In this document: piece by piece, positions 1 to 5,750 of the stretch
Position numbering within the stretch: the stretch's first letter is position 1
Layout of the letters: the number at the start of each line of letters is the position of its first letter
Assembly (NCBI GenBank): GCA_900556405.1
Contig: USPB01000019.1
Span: 1-15,269 of the forward strand
Source: an uncultured Actinomyces sp.
GTDB lineage: Bacteria > Actinomycetota > Actinomycetes > Actinomycetales > Actinomycetaceae
Length of the DNA: 15,269 bases
Direction of reading: 5' to 3'
Notes under the pieces: generated by a model
Database searches by the model: none
Seen by the model: only the letters and a program-made list of their open reading frames with translations
What the model was told of the DNA's origin: nothing
Translations under genes and position numbers: made by a program

Positions 1-68
1 CATCCGAACCTCCCCAGGGCAGGAATGCAGCAAGGATAAGGGTGCGCTGCCGGGTGCGCGGAGGATCT
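1..68 (+). ncRNA. ffs: Signal recognition particle RNA (4.5S/small SRP RNA), 3' part
   Basis: SRP RNA binds Ffh and targets ribosomes making membrane proteins. The diagnostic apical domain is visible at about 14-38: CAGG, then GCA-GGAA-TGC forming a GGAA tetraloop on a short stem, then AGCA and AGG. This is the conserved CAGG/AGCA symmetric loop that binds the Ffh M domain. Flanking CCTCC (9-13) pairs with GGAGG (60-64) to close the hairpin. The 5' portion lies left of the window, so the gene is partial by truncation. The exact 3' end is uncertain within several bases. Orientation is plus because the GGAA loop reads on this strand. Confidence 0.85.
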
Positions 69-142
69 TTGTATATGCTGCTCGATCTTGGTCGACTGTA
101 GGACATGCTCCTTCAGTGTGGTTCAGGTCATGGCTCTTGATT

Positions 143-170
143 TTGCATCCTGGCGAAGAGCGTGTAAGCT
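143..170 (+). promoter_or_regulatory. Predicted promoter of tRNA-Arg
   Basis: TTGCAT (143-148) and TAAGCT (165-170) are separated by 16 bp and lie about 22 bp before the mature tRNA start. This is the expected place for a sigma-70-like tRNA promoter. Motif inspection only. Confidence 0.5.
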
Positions 171-191
171 TATACCCAGCCAAACGGCAAA

Positions 192-264
192 GCGCCCGTA
201 GCTCAATGGATAGAGCATCTGATTACGGTTCAGAAGGTTGGGGGTTCGAGTCCCTTCGGGCGCG
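192..264 (+). tRNA. tRNA-Arg (anticodon ACG)
   Basis: The full cloverleaf is visible. The acceptor stem is GCGCCCG (192-198) with CGGGCGC (257-263) and discriminator G264. The D-arm region carries AGCTCAATGGATAGAGC. The anticodon stem TCTGA/TCAGA (218-222/230-234) has loop TTACGGT and anticodon ACG at 225-227. The T-loop is TTCGAGT. The length is 73 nt and the 3' CCA is not encoded. ACG, normally deaminated to ICG, reads CGU/CGC/CGA arginine codons. tRNA-Arg genes are frequent integration targets, and the gene-poor, repeat-rich stretch downstream fits that. I found no second copy of the tRNA 3' end in the window, so an integrated element cannot be bounded here. Confidence 0.97.
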
Positions 265-270
265 CAGCGG

Positions 271-312
271 CCCCCCTCGGTGCGATCCACCGGTGGGGGG
301 TTCTGCGTTTTT
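271..312 (+). terminator. First terminator after tRNA-Arg
   Basis: CCCCCC (271-276) pairs with GGGGGG (295-300). CGGTG (278-282) pairs with CACCG (288-292) around the loop CGATC, leaving a small internal loop. TTCTGCGTTTTT follows. This is an intrinsic terminator seven bases after the tRNA end. Confidence 0.7.
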
Positions 313-313
313 G

Positions 314-341
314 AAAAGCACTCCTTCGGGAGTGCTTTTTT
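314..341 (+). terminator. Second, strong intrinsic terminator (UUCG loop)
   Basis: AAAAGCACTCC (314-324), tetraloop TTCG (325-328) and GGAGTGCTTTT (329-339) form a perfect 11-bp stem running into a T tract. The A-tract and T-tract symmetry means it could stop transcription from either side. Two terminators in series suggest the RNA genes are well insulated from what follows. Confidence 0.85.
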
Positions 342-393
342 CATGCCCAATGTGTCTACGCGTTCGCGGCGGGGCCCGCGGGTTAGGGTTAAA

Positions 394-429
394 GGACAAA
401 ACGTGTTGGTTTTGTGGCGACTTTTCGGC
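394..429. repeat. 36-bp direct repeat, copy A
   Basis: This copy matches 483-518 in 34 of 36 positions, at an 89-bp offset. It contains the dyad ACAAAAC (396-402) / GTTTTGT (409-415) around a six-base loop, followed by a tail ending CTTTTCGGC. In this copy CTTTTC (421-426) can also pair with GAAAAG (441-446). The dyad flanked by a T-rich run could act as a weak bidirectional terminator or a protein-binding site. No assignment is possible from sequence alone. Confidence 0.75.
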
Positions 430-482
430 TTGTTAGTGCGGAAAAGTTGGTGTTGAAGGTGGTGGGAGCCAACTTGGAGGAT

Positions 483-518
483 GGACAAAACGTGTTGGTT
501 TTGTAGCGATTTTTCGGC
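483..518. repeat. 36-bp direct repeat, copy B
   Basis: Second copy of the element at 394-429, differing at two bases. The dyad arms ACAAAAC (485-491) and GTTTTGT (498-504) are fully conserved and the differences fall in the 3' tail. Conservation of the dyad suggests the hairpin or palindrome is the selected part. Confidence 0.75.
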
Positions 519-593
519 ATGTGTGGGCTGGGTTGCTTGCTGTGTCCGTGGGTGGTGGCCCGCTTCTTGGTCGGGGCTTGGGGTGTGCTGAGC

Positions 594-706
594 AATTTCG
601 CACGTAATTCCCCTTTGTCTTGTTCAAATATTGAACTTGCATCGTTGGAATTGCAACGTTTTTGGCGCATCTTAAAAAGTGACCAAGATAAATTATGTGC
701 GAAATT
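594..706. repeat. Cloverleaf-like element with 16-bp inverted arms (unit 1)
   Basis: The arms AATTTCGCACGTAATT (594-609) and AATTATGTGCGAAATT (691-706) are inverted copies with one mismatch. Three smaller hairpins sit in series inside: GTTCAA/TTGAAC (622-627/631-636), CGTTG/CAACG (643-647/654-658) and ATCTT/AAGAT (669-673/685-689). The whole can be drawn as a closed multibranch fold. It could be a structured RNA, a cruciform-forming site or a small non-autonomous mobile element. No promoter or target duplication is evident, so the strand is not assigned. Confidence 0.55.
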
Positions 707-776
707 CGTGTGGTGATGGCCCTGGTGCCTCTCGTCGGCCGTGCCTGGTGTGCGGGTATGCTGTTGGTCGTTCCCT

Positions 777-862
777 AATTCCGCATGCAATTCCCCTCTG
801 ATAGGATGCCTGTTCTTGTCAGTCCGCAGTGTTACGTCACTTGTGTTTTTGAATTGCATGCG
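777..862. repeat. Related inverted-arm element (unit 2)
   Basis: CGCATGCAATTC (782-793) and GAATTGCATGCG (851-862) are perfect 12-bp inverted arms. The left arm and adjoining bases (AATTCCGCATGCAATTCCCCT) are close to the left arm of unit 1, giving a shared pattern CGCAYGYAATTCCCCTYTG. The interior has only short possible hairpins, CTGA/TCAG (798-801/819-822) and AGTG/CACT (828-831/838-841). It is probably a diverged relative of unit 1. Confidence 0.55.
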
Positions 863-1197
863 ACTTGTACCTAGCTCTGCTCCTGGCGGTGTCCACTGGT
901 AGTGCGGCAGACCCCGCCACCTCGCGGCCCCTTTGTCCGGCTTCACGGAGTTGATGGGTGTTGTTAGGCTCGCGCGACCTTCACATAGGCGCGGTCTGGT
1001 CGTTGAATGGTGACTGGTGTTTGTGGGTACGACACAGTTCGCTCTGCGTGAATGTTTCATTGCGCCGACCTGCACCTTGGCTTGGTTGTCTGGTCTTTGT
1101 GTTGCCCATCGGCGCTGTGGTCGTGCCCTTCGGATCTCCATGACGCCTCCACATCGGGTGGGGCTGGATGGTGATGTGGAGGGGCTTGTTCCTTCGT

Positions 1198-1279
1198 GGA
1201 TAGGTTATGAGCATCCGGATAGGTTCATAAGCTATCCGGATCTGCCTTACCTATCCGGATGTGCCTTACCTATCCGGAT
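1198..1279. repeat. Cluster of CTATCCGGAT sites (operator- or iteron-like)
   Basis: CTATCCGGAT occurs at 1232-1241, 1251-1260 and 1270-1279, exactly 19 bp apart, separated by CTGCCTTAC or GTGCCTTAC. The inverse ATCCGGATAG is at 1213-1222 and forms a perfect 10-bp dyad with 1232-1241 around nine bases. GGATAGGTT is repeated at 1198 and 1218. The core ATCCGGAT is itself palindromic. Regular phasing near two helical turns suggests cooperative binding of a dimeric protein. It lies about 145 bp before the promoter of the gene at 1504, which it may regulate. No replication gene is present to support an origin. Confidence 0.6.
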
Positions 1280-1423
1280 GTGCGTGCGTGAGGCTGTGCA
1301 GGAGCTGCGTCGCTCGGGGCGCAGTGCGCGCACCGAATGAATTGGCAGGATGTGCCACCATCTGACAATCAGCCGGACAATGCGTGAGCACGACCGTCCG
1401 ATCATCCTCAAAGGACAAGCGCC

Positions 1424-1454
1424 TTGACTATTTTGCGTTTGGACGCGATAGTAT
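1424..1454 (+). promoter_or_regulatory. Predicted promoter of the LRV-domain membrane protein gene
   Basis: TTGACT (1424-1429) is followed by GATAGT (1447-1452, 17-bp spacing) or TAGTAT (1449-1454, 19-bp spacing). Transcription would begin near 1460, leaving a leader of about 45 nt. This argues against translation starting at the GTG at 1384. Confidence 0.5.
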
Positions 1455-1476
1455 TGGATGTTCGCCATCAGGAACT

Positions 1477-1490
1477 GCACCTTCGGGTGC
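1477..1490 (+). promoter_or_regulatory. 5'-leader hairpin abutting the ribosome binding site
   Basis: GCACC-TTCG-GGTGC forms a 5-bp stem with a UUCG tetraloop. It ends one base before the Shine-Dalgarno GAGAGGA (1491-1497) that serves the ATG at 1504. It may protect the mRNA 5' end or set the spacing of the ribosome binding site. No ligand-binding riboswitch architecture is visible. Confidence 0.4.
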
Positions 1491-1503
1491 GAGAGGAATT
1501 GAG

Positions 1504-3153
1504 ATGAGCACTATTGATCTGTCGCAGCTCACCGCTGCAGACATGAGCAATCCGGCGCTGACAGCACAGGATCTCGCCGATATCACCGCCGCTCGTGCGG
1601 ATCTGCATCCGTATGTGGCGTCGCACCCGTCGCTGTACCCAGCGCTTGCCCAGTGGCTGGCCGACCGAGGCGTCGTCCCTGCGCAGCCTCCCGTGGCTCA
1701 GCCCGCTCCCGCCTCCGCTCCCGTGCAGCCGACTGATCCCTTCAGCCCCCAGGCTGGTGAGCCGGTGACCGAGTCTGAGTCGGTCGTCGAGCCCGAGCCC
1801 GTGGCTGAGCCGGTGCAGTCCGATGCGTGGGATGCTCCGCAGTCCGAGGCCACTCCTGTGGCCGAGGAGGCCCATTCGGTCCTTGAGTCTGAGTCTGCTG
1901 CCGAGTCGGTCGTTGAGTCCGAGTCCGTCGTTGAGGAACCCCAGGTGGCACCCGTGACGGAGACTCCTGCGAACGCGGCCTCGTCGATCTCGGACGAGGA
2001 TCTCGAGCGCACGATCGTGGAAGGAAACCGCGAGCGTTCCACGACCGAGAATGCTGCTGAGGAAAACGCTGCCGCGCAGGCTTCCGCTTACGGCCAGAAT
2101 CCGGCCCAGGCCGCCGGTGCTCAGCAGGGCTACGGCCAGGCGCAGTACGGTTCGCAGGCGGGCCAGCAGTCCCCGTACGCCGCTCAGAGTGGTCCCCAGG
2201 GGTATGCGCCGACCGGTCAGCAGTCCCCGTACGCCGCCCCGGGTGCTCAGCAGGGCGCGTCGACTGGCCAGCAGTTTGGGGCTGCCGCGCAGCAGTTTGG
2301 TGCGGCCGCAAACACGGCGTTCAACCAGTTCCAGAACGCTGTCGTCAACGAGACCGGCAAGGTGAAGGGCCGTTCGGTGCGTGCCACGTACGCGCTCATC
2401 GGTATGGCGGCTTCCTTCGTCCTGTCGATCGTGTCGATGGTCCTGCCGTTCGCGTCGGTGTACGGCATTTCCTTCTCGATGTTTGGGGCGGGCGGTTACG
2501 CCTTCTTCCACATCTTCCTCATGCTGGTCGTCCTTGGCCTGGGGGCTGCCTACTGGTTCACGAATCAGAAGTGGGCTTTCCTGTCCTCGGGTATCGCCGC
2601 GATCGTGGTCGCCCTGCTGGGCGTGCTCCAGTTCCTGAGCATTCTCGGTCAGGCAACTCCCAGCATCGGTGGAATTCTCTTCTTCCTCTTCTCGATTGGC
2701 CTCGGTGTCTCCGGCGGCATCCTGCTCCTGGAGCTCAAGAACGGCAAGGTTGCGCCGGTGAATAACCCGAACGCTTTCGGTGGCGCGTTCACTGGGGCGC
2801 CCATGAACCAGCCCGGCCAGCAGCAGTACGGCCAGCAGGGCGGTTATCAGGCTCCCCAGGCGGCGCAGGGCCAGCAGAACCAGCAGCAGTACGGCCAGCA
2901 GAATCAGCAGGCCGGTTACCCGGGTGCTCAGCAGCAGTATGGCCAGCAGTACGGCCAGCAGAGCCAGCAGGCCGGTTACCCCGGTGCTCAGCAGCAGGGT
3001 GGTTTCCAGGCTCCCCAGGCGGCGCAGGGCCAGTATGGCCAGCAGCAGTACGGTCAGCAGCCTCAGTTCGGCCAGAATCAGTATGGTCAGCAGGGGTACA
3101 ACCAGGGGCAGCAGGGCGATCAGCCGTACAACCCCTTCGGGACGCGTTCCTGA
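1504..3153 (+). CDS. LRV-domain, four-TM membrane protein with Q/G/Y-rich low-complexity flanks
   Basis: 549 residues. I chose the ATG at 1504 because GAGAGGA lies just upstream and a promoter lies between it and the alternative GTG at 1384. Residues 1-57 resemble the actinobacterial variant leucine-rich-repeat domain (LTAQDLADI, HPSLYPALAQWL). Residues 60-210 are Pro/Ala then Glu/Ser/Val-rich and strongly acidic. Residues 215-280 are G/Q/S/Y-rich with GQQSPYA repeats. About four transmembrane helices follow between residues 295 and 405. The tail, 420-549, is almost only Q, G, Y, A and N with many QQYGQQ units. There is no signal peptide, and four helices put both tails on one side, probably the cytoplasm. 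The function is unknown; a scaffolding or condensate role is only an inference. The tail DNA is internally repetitive and so prone to length change. Confidence 0.9.
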   Translation: MSTIDLSQLTAADMSNPALTAQDLADITAARADLHPYVASHPSLYPALAQWLADRGVVPAQPPVAQPAPASAPVQPTDPFSPQAGEPVTESESVVEPEPVAEPVQSDAWDAPQSEATPVAEEAHSVLESESAAESVVESESVVEEPQVAPVTETPANAASSISDEDLERTIVEGNRERSTTENAAEENAAAQASAYGQNPAQAAGAQQGYGQAQYGSQAGQQSPYAAQSGPQGYAPTGQQSPYAAPGAQQGASTGQQFGAAAQQFGAAANTAFNQFQNAVVNETGKVKGRSVRATYALIGMAASFVLSIVSMVLPFASVYGISFSMFGAGGYAFFHIFLMLVVLGLGAAYWFTNQKWAFLSSGIAAIVVALLGVLQFLSILGQATPSIGGILFFLFSIGLGVSGGILLLELKNGKVAPVNNPNAFGGAFTGAPMNQPGQQQYGQQGGYQAPQAAQGQQNQQQYGQQNQQAGYPGAQQQYGQQYGQQSQQAGYPGAQQQGGFQAPQAAQGQYGQQQYGQQPQFGQNQYGQQGYNQGQQGDQPYNPFGTRS

Positions 3154-3171
3154 CGCGTTGAGAAGAACGCA

Positions 3172-3205
3172 GGGAGGGCCCGCGGCGAATGCCGCGGGCC
3201 CTCCC
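3172..3205. terminator. Bidirectional hairpin between convergent genes
   Basis: GGGAGGGCCCGCGGC (3172-3186), loop GAAT, then its exact complement (3191-3205), make a 15-bp perfect GC stem. It lies between the plus-strand stop at 3153 and the minus-strand stop at 3226. No T tract follows on either side, so it may work as a factor-assisted or I-shaped terminator, as is common in actinobacteria. Confidence 0.75.
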
Positions 3206-3225
3206 GTATGTGTGGTGTGGGACGT

Positions 3226-3918
3226 TTACTCGTCGTCGTCTTCGCTGATGTCCACGCCCGCGACGCCGTCGAGGTCGGCGAGCGTGGTGACGAGGAGAGA
3301 CCGTGAGAGGTCTTGGCGCGTCGTCGCGGTGAATCGGGCGGTGGTGGCACGTTCGGACGAGTCCGTGCGGGTCGATACGCCTGAAACGTTCCAGCCGAGG
3401 GAGGAGACCTGTCCGAGCAGCGTTGAGAGAACCCCGTGTCCGGGTGTGTAGTGGACGGTGAGCGTGACCTTGTGCCCGTGGGTGCGCATGAGGATGAACT
3501 GGACGAGTGGGGTCAGCAGGGCGATGACGATGAAGTGCAGGACGGTTCCGGCGAGGGCGAGCCACCACAGGCCAGCGCCGCAGGCCATGCCGATAGCGGC
3601 GGTCTCCCAGATCGTCGCGGCGGTCGTGAGGCCTCGGATCGCCCCGTGTCGGGTGAGGATGATGCCGGCGCCGAGGAAGCCGATGCCCGACACGATCTGT
3701 GAGGCGACGCGCGAGGGGTCGTAGCGGGTGATGCCGTCGACGAGGATGTCGGAGAAGCCGTACTTGGAGATGAGCATCATGAGGCAGGCGGTGAGGCCGA
3801 CGATGGCCTGGGTGCGGATGCCTGCGCTCTTGCCTCGGATCTGCCGTTCGAGGCCGATGGATGCGGAGAGGACGAGGGCGAGGAGCATCCAGCCGATGCT
3901 CATGAGGGACTGTGTCAT
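3226..3918 (-). CDS. MgtC/SapB-family inner membrane protein
   Basis: 230 residues. The N-terminal 145 residues are about five hydrophobic helices with the family signatures GLERQIRGKSAGIRTQA (22-38), DPSRVASQIVSGIGFLGAG (67-85) and GLTTAATIWETAAIG (96-110). The soluble tail (about 149-230) is the size of the ACT-like domain found after the MgtC core in longer homologues. The family is linked to magnesium limitation, acid and intracellular survival, and modulation of the F1Fo ATPase; what this copy does is not established. The start is set by AGGAG seven bases before the ATG. It is divergent from lysP across about 215 bp and convergent with the gene at 1504. The minus-strand order excludes an operon with either neighbour. 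Confidence 0.92.
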   Translation of the reverse strand: MTQSLMSIGWMLLALVLSASIGLERQIRGKSAGIRTQAIVGLTACLMMLISKYGFSDILVDGITRYDPSRVASQIVSGIGFLGAGIILTRHGAIRGLTTAATIWETAAIGMACGAGLWWLALAGTVLHFIVIALLTPLVQFILMRTHGHKVTLTVHYTPGHGVLSTLLGQVSSLGWNVSGVSTRTDSSERATTARFTATTRQDLSRSLLVTTLADLDGVAGVDISEDDDE

Positions 3919-3955
3919 AGGTATCTCCTGCTGTGGCGTGGGTGGGTTTAGTGTA

Positions 3956-3998
3956 ACCGCCTCGTGTGTGTGAGGCGCGTGAGGGGCGACGAGGCGGT
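3956..3998. promoter_or_regulatory. Inverted repeat upstream of the mgtC-family gene
   Basis: ACCGCCTCG (3956-3964) and CGAGGCGGT (3990-3998) are perfect 9-bp inverted arms 25 bp apart. A nested alternative pairs GCCTC (3959-3963) with GAGGC (3972-3976). They lie 38-80 bp before the mgtC-family start, on its leader or promoter side. They could be an operator or a leader hairpin with two alternative pairings. Evidence is limited to the symmetry. Confidence 0.35.
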
Positions 3999-4070
3999 GG
4001 CGGGGAAGGGGGTGTCAAGAGCGGGGGCCTGCCCCGACCTCGTTAAAGAATGAGAAAAGAATCTACCAAG

Positions 4071-4099
4071 TTCGACACAAGCATTTGTGGGGCTAAGAT
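4071..4099 (+). promoter_or_regulatory. Predicted promoter of the lysP-like gene
   Basis: TTCGAC (4071-4076), a 17-bp spacer and TAAGAT (4094-4099). Transcription would start near 4106, short of the ATG at 4134. This supports that start over the in-frame ATG codons at 4050 and 4098. Confidence 0.5.
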
Positions 4100-4133
4100 G
4101 GGACTCGACGATCGACAGATGAGGAACCCAGTC

Positions 4134-5636
4134 ATGGAAACCCCCACTCCCGACGACATCGCCACCGATGTGCAGGAGCGCTCCAATACAGCGCTCAAGC
4201 GCGGCTTGGCGTCGCGCCACATGCAGATGATCGCTATCGGCGGCGCGATTGGCACGGGCCTATTCCTGGCCTCCGGTGCGACGGTCGCGAACGCCGGTCC
4301 GGGCGGTGCACTCGTCGCCTACGCGGCAATCGGCCTCATGGTGCTGCTCCTCATGCAGTCCCTGGGCGAGATGAGTGCGCATCAGCCGGTCGCGGGCTCC
4401 TTCCAGACCTTCGCCACGAAGTTCATTTCCCCCTCCTTCGGCTTCGCCATGGGGTGGAATTACTGGTTTAACTGGGCGGTGACGGTGGCCGCGGACTTGG
4501 TGGCCTCGGGCTTGGTGATGGCCTACTGGTTCCCGTCCGTCCCGTCGTGGATCTGGGCGGTGGGCTTCCTCGGCGTCGTCGTCGGGCTGAACGCGCTGTC
4601 GGCGAGAGTCTACGGTGAGGCCGAGTTCTGGCTGGCCGCCATCAAGGTCGTCATCGTTATTGTGTTTGTCCTGTCGGGTGTGCTCATGATTGCCGGCGTG
4701 ATGGGCCAGAATTCGCCGGGCCTGTCGAATTGGACGACCGGGGACGCGCCCTTCCACAATGGTTTCGTCGGCGTCATCGCGGTCTTCATGATTGCGGGCT
4801 TCTCCTTCCAGGGCACCGAGCTGGTGGGTGTGGCCGCGGGCGAGTCCGAGAACCCGCGCAGGGACGTGCCGCGTTCGATCCGCACGGTGTTTTGGCGCAT
4901 CATGTTCTTCTACATTGGCGCGATCGCGGTGATCGGCACGCTGCTGCCGTACACGGATCCGAGCCTGCTGAGTGCGGCCGATGACTCGGCGAACAACATT
5001 GCTCAGTCGCCGTTTACGCTCGTGTTTGCGCGCATGGGGGTTGGCGCGGCGGCCGCCGTCATGAACGCGGTCATCCTGACGTCGATTTTGTCGGCGGGTA
5101 ATTCGGGCCTGTATGCGGCCTCGCGTATGCTGCATTCGATGGCCCTGAAGCGTCAGGCTCCCGCGATTTTCGCGCGCGTCACGAAGGGCGGCGTGCCCGG
5201 CTATGCGATGGCGGTGACCACGGTGACGGCGGCGTGCGGCTTCCTCACGCAGCTGGTTTTCGAGGATGCCTACATCTGGCTGGTGAACATCGTCGGTATT
5301 TCCGGCATCATCATGTGGCTGGGCATTGCGGTCAGTCATATTCGCTTCCGGCGTGCCTACCTGCTGCAGGGGTACCGCCTCGAAGACCTGCCCTATCGTT
5401 CGCCGTTCTTCCCGGCTGGTCCCATCATCGCTTTCGTCATGTGCCTGGTGGTGATGGCGGGGCAGAACTATGAAGCCATCCTTCACGGTCAGGTGTGGGA
5501 GGTTGCCTCCTCCTACATTGGTCTGCCGCTCTTTGGCGTCGTGTGGTGGGGCTACCACCTGGTGCGCAAGGATCGGACGGTGCCGCTCGCTGAGATGGAC
5601 GTGGCCCCCGTCGAGATCGAGCCCGTTACTCGATAG
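4134..5636 (+). CDS. lysP: Amino acid permease of the APC superfamily, LysP-like (lysine:proton symporter)
   Basis: 500 residues with about 12 transmembrane helices, the usual size for the AAT family. I chose the ATG at 4134 because GAGGAAC (4120s) precedes it with good spacing. Conserved stretches closely follow E. coli LysP: MQMIAIGGAIGTGLFLASGA (helix 1 substrate-binding loop, about 30-49), GWNYWFNWAVT, the SFQGTELVGVAAGESENP block (about 224-241), ILSAGNSGLYAASRML, and the DLPYRSPFFPAGP loop near the end. Known LysP imports lysine with protons. Substrate choice among cationic amino acids is inferred from overall likeness and not proven. It appears monocistronic, with its own promoter and a 114-bp gap to the next gene. 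Confidence 0.93.
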   Translation: METPTPDDIATDVQERSNTALKRGLASRHMQMIAIGGAIGTGLFLASGATVANAGPGGALVAYAAIGLMVLLLMQSLGEMSAHQPVAGSFQTFATKFISPSFGFAMGWNYWFNWAVTVAADLVASGLVMAYWFPSVPSWIWAVGFLGVVVGLNALSARVYGEAEFWLAAIKVVIVIVFVLSGVLMIAGVMGQNSPGLSNWTTGDAPFHNGFVGVIAVFMIAGFSFQGTELVGVAAGESENPRRDVPRSIRTVFWRIMFFYIGAIAVIGTLLPYTDPSLLSAADDSANNIAQSPFTLVFARMGVGAAAAVMNAVILTSILSAGNSGLYAASRMLHSMALKRQAPAIFARVTKGGVPGYAMAVTTVTAACGFLTQLVFEDAYIWLVNIVGISGIIMWLGIAVSHIRFRRAYLLQGYRLEDLPYRSPFFPAGPIIAFVMCLVVMAGQNYEAILHGQVWEVASSYIGLPLFGVVWWGYHLVRKDRTVPLAEMDVAPVEIEPVTR

Positions 5637-5750
5637 CGGGGACGAGGCCGGGGCGCGGTGGGCGTTTTGCTCGGGTGCGCCGCTTGTCACCCCTGGGCGC
5701 TGCCCGGCGTGGCGGTGTGAGAGCTGCGCGTCGCTCCATAGGATGGGCGC

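Larger units (their letters stand above)
342..1197. other. Gene-free, repeat-rich intergenic region (first part)
   Basis: No reading frame here has a ribosome binding site with protein-like composition. Local composition shifts to more A+T-rich patches (about 590-710 and 775-865) than the flanking genes. The content is two copies of a 36-bp direct repeat and two inverted-arm elements, all listed separately. A further dyad, AAGTTGG (444-450) with CCAACTT (469-475), lies between the direct repeats. From about 865 to 1197 I see no structure I can support. The region may be a decayed island remnant next to the tRNA or a site of dispersed non-coding repeats. Confidence 0.55.

Noticed and set aside
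123..488. Minus-strand ORF over the tRNA region, 121 codons
   Set aside because: It contains the GTRTPNLL...MLYPLSYGR translation typical of the antisense of tRNA genes, a well-known spurious annotation, and also runs across two terminators.
389..1141. Minus-strand ORF of 250 codons in the gene-free region
   Set aside because: Composition is not protein-like (long runs of H, T, R and P), there is no ribosome binding site, and it reads through all the repeat elements.
1232..1279. CRISPR-like array
   Set aside because: The 19-bp period leaves only about 9 bp between 10-bp repeats and the intervening bases are themselves repeated, so there are no spacers.
1198..1279. Plasmid replication origin
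   Set aside because: Iteron-like spacing is present but there is no Rep gene, DnaA box cluster or adjacent A+T-rich unwinding region that I can support.
1384..1503. N-terminal extension of the LRV protein from the GTG at 1384
   Set aside because: No Shine-Dalgarno precedes it, a promoter lies inside it, and the ATG at 1504 has GAGAGGA and begins the conserved domain directly.
2789..4018. Minus-strand ORF of 409 codons
   Set aside because: It is antisense to the repetitive tail and overlaps the mgtC-family gene in another frame. Arg/His/Pro-rich translation marks it as a shadow of GC-rich coding DNA.
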